Source: Pampus argenteus
Lineage: Eukaryota > Chordata > Actinopteri > Scombriformes > Stromateidae
Direction: 5' to 3'
NCBI GenBank assembly: GCA_036937835.1
Contig: CM072864.1
Location: forward strand, 17,590,001-17,654,000
Length of the DNA stretch: 64,000 nt
The position numbers were made by a program, and so were the translations under genes. Of this stretch, positions 62,585 through 64,000 are shown one piece after another. Under the pieces are notes generated by a model, which was not told where the DNA came from, did no database searches, and saw only the letters and a program-made list of their open reading frames with translations. How positions within the stretch are numbered: the stretch's first letter is position 1; every line of letters begins with the position of its first letter.

Positions 62585-62935
62585 TTCTTTCTGTGCTACA
62601 TGCAGGGTGGGCTGGGTAGATGTTTTATATAACAATACAAAGATAATGCACTGGTGCAATTTTGCTCCTACAGCCAAAACTGATCAGGTGTACCAATATA
62701 AACTACAAAACAAAAGCTGCTTATTTAAATGTGCATAATTTAATTTAATAATAATTTAATATGTCTCTCCCAGTGCATGAATCTGTTTTTTCATTTGCAA
62801 GAAAATTTGATGAATGAGGGCCACCGTCAGACAATATCCGCTAATTCAATGTAGACTTCCTTGCCAATAAATGTTGTGTGTTGAGCCATCAATAATCAGC
62901 CAGTGAGGTCTGAGAGCACCAATGGTTTTACTATC

Positions 62936-63571
62936 TCAGTCTCTCAGCAGTAGATATTCTTTGATAGTCTCTGGTAAAGGAAGCTCTTTAACAGCAGTAG
63001 GGAGAAACTGCACTCCGAGACTCTGTCGGATAGCACAGCGTGCCAGAGAGCGAAGTGTGGGAGCCTGAGCCACCATATTGGTAAGCCTCGCCAGTAGCTG
63101 GGGATCCTTACTCAGCTCTCTGGGAAGGGTGCCGTCAGCTCGTCGAATCTCAAACCGCCCTGCTGCCCGGCACAGCAGCTCCAGGCACTCTTCTTCCTGT
63201 TCGGTGCCCAGTCCCCGGGCCAACAAGGCCACCAGTCGGGAAATAGGGGTCTGGCCCTTCAGGTTGGTCACATGGACTTGGGCTCCATACTCTAATAGCA
63301 CTTTGACACTCTCCAGGTTGCCCTTCATTGCTGCCCAGCTCAAAGGTGTGTCATTGTTGTAGTCCTGGGCATTGGGACAGGCCCCACTCTCCAACAGGGC
63401 TCTTACACACTCAGGATTATCTTTGAAGGCAGCCCAGTGAAGTGGAGTGTCCTTGTTTCCATCCAGAGCATTTGGCTGGGCCCCATACTCCAGCAGCAGC
63501 TCCACACAGCCCTCATCCTTCTCTGCTGCATAATGCAAGGCTGTGCGGTTATATCCATCCAAAGCATTCAC
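62936..63571 (-). CDS. asb8: Ankyrin repeat and SOCS box protein 8, last coding exon (partial gene)
   Basis: ASB8 is a substrate receptor for Elongin B/C-Cullin 5 ubiquitin ligases. This terminal exon encodes 211 residues and starts in phase at a TTTTCAG acceptor (exon start 63571). Three ankyrin repeats are clear: GYNRTALHYAAEKDEGCVEL, NKDTPLHWAAFKDNPECVRA and NNDTPLSWAAMKGNLESVKV. A shorter fourth unit (GQTPISRLVALLARG) follows. The C-terminal SOCS box has the Elongin-binding SLARCAIRQSLG helix and the Cul5-box LPLPETIKEYL, ending LLLRD then TGA (62936-62938). Human ASB8 has 288 residues, so about 77 N-terminal residues lie beyond the right edge. The strong block-by-block match to ASB8 leaves little doubt. 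Confidence 0.95.
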   Translation of the reverse strand: MNALDGYNRTALHYAAEKDEGCVELLLEYGAQPNALDGNKDTPLHWAAFKDNPECVRALLESGACPNAQDYNNDTPLSWAAMKGNLESVKVLLEYGAQVHVTNLKGQTPISRLVALLARGLGTEQEEECLELLCRAAGRFEIRRADGTLPRELSKDPQLLARLTNMVAQAPTLRSLARCAIRQSLGVQFLPTAVKELPLPETIKEYLLLRD

Positions 63572-64000
63572 CTGAAAAGAAAAAGTAATGTAATAAGCAA
63601 TCGTCTTATATTAAAAAGGATTCAGCTGACGATTTTCTTTATTTTTCTTACAGTATGAAACTCCAACATTCAGAGATAGATTCCTTCATTGAAAATGCTC
63701 AGTTTTACCTTTCTTATTTCAAACTTATTTATTGATGTGTTTAGGTGCACCCATCTGTCTGACCTTATTTCCTGTCTGTCTCTTCACTAATCACCATAAA
63801 AAAAAGGCAAAAATTAAATTCTTATCACGCAATTTGAGCTCGAGATTGGTCGATTAATTGATTGGTTGATTGTAAGAAAATCAGCAACTATTTTGAAAAC
63901 TGTTTTTTTAAATGCCAATTTTTTAATGATTCCACTTTCTTAAATGTGAGAATTTGCTGCTTTTCTTGGTCTTACATGAGAGTAAATTAAATATATTTGT
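63572..64000 (-). other. asb8: asb8 intron (partial) with a dispersed repeat at the window edge
   Basis: Intron preceding the last asb8 exon. From about 63820 to 63990 it holds, in reverse orientation, the same repeat family as at 43080 and 32530 (GATTGGTCGATTAATTGATT, AATCAGCAACTATTTTGA, AATTTGCTGCTTTTCTT). Confidence 0.65.

Overview
The window is teleost nuclear DNA, most likely from a percomorph-type fish. Evidence for this is the spliced vertebrate genes with GT-AG introns, the AT-rich non-coding DNA full of (CA)n/(GT)n microsatellites, and dispersed repeats that I recognise as common in fish genomes. I found no bacterial, viral, CRISPR or operon content. Five protein-coding genes are readable, and between them they fill most of the window.

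Layout from left to right. (1) 1-5.0 kb: the 5' end of the voltage-gated sodium channel gene scn8a on the minus strand. One coding exon (93 residues) is inside the window and the rest lies beyond the left edge; an untranslated first exon is proposed near 4.8-4.95 kb. (2) 5.7-7.7 kb: a compact five-exon secreted trypsin-like serine protease on the plus strand, 308 residues, best matched to TMPRSS12. It sits head-to-head with scn8a. (3) 8.6-42.6 kb: the complete dip2b gene on the minus strand. I resolved 38 coding exons whose phases all agree; they sum to 1,577 codons plus a stop. Intron 1 alone is 15 kb and holds SINE and other repeat debris. (4) 44-59.6 kb: the complete atf7 gene on the minus strand, 11 coding exons (486 residues) plus an untranslated first exon in a GC-richer promoter. 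(5) 62.3-64 kb: the last exon of asb8 on the minus strand; its 5' exons lie beyond the right edge.

These genes do not form a pathway. They are a conserved linkage group: the human orthologues all lie in 12q13, but spread over several megabases, whereas here they are packed into 64 kb. Their roles are a neuronal/muscle sodium channel, a probable germline protease, an adenylate-forming-fold protein with a DMAP1-binding domain, a CRE-binding bZIP factor, and a Cullin-5 substrate receptor.

I see no sign of a new biological system. The points most worth checking are: a 0.5-kb terminal-inverted-repeat element just downstream of asb8 that carries its best poly(A) signals; a tRNA-derived SINE in dip2b intron 1; a perfect 17-bp hairpin inside an old repeat; promoter motifs (a full CRE plus two ETS sites at the protease, a 16-bp E-box palindrome at dip2b); and UG-repeat tracts close to splice sites in three genes. 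Splice sites were called by eye from GT/AG signals, reading frame and remembered human orthologues; no alignment was run.
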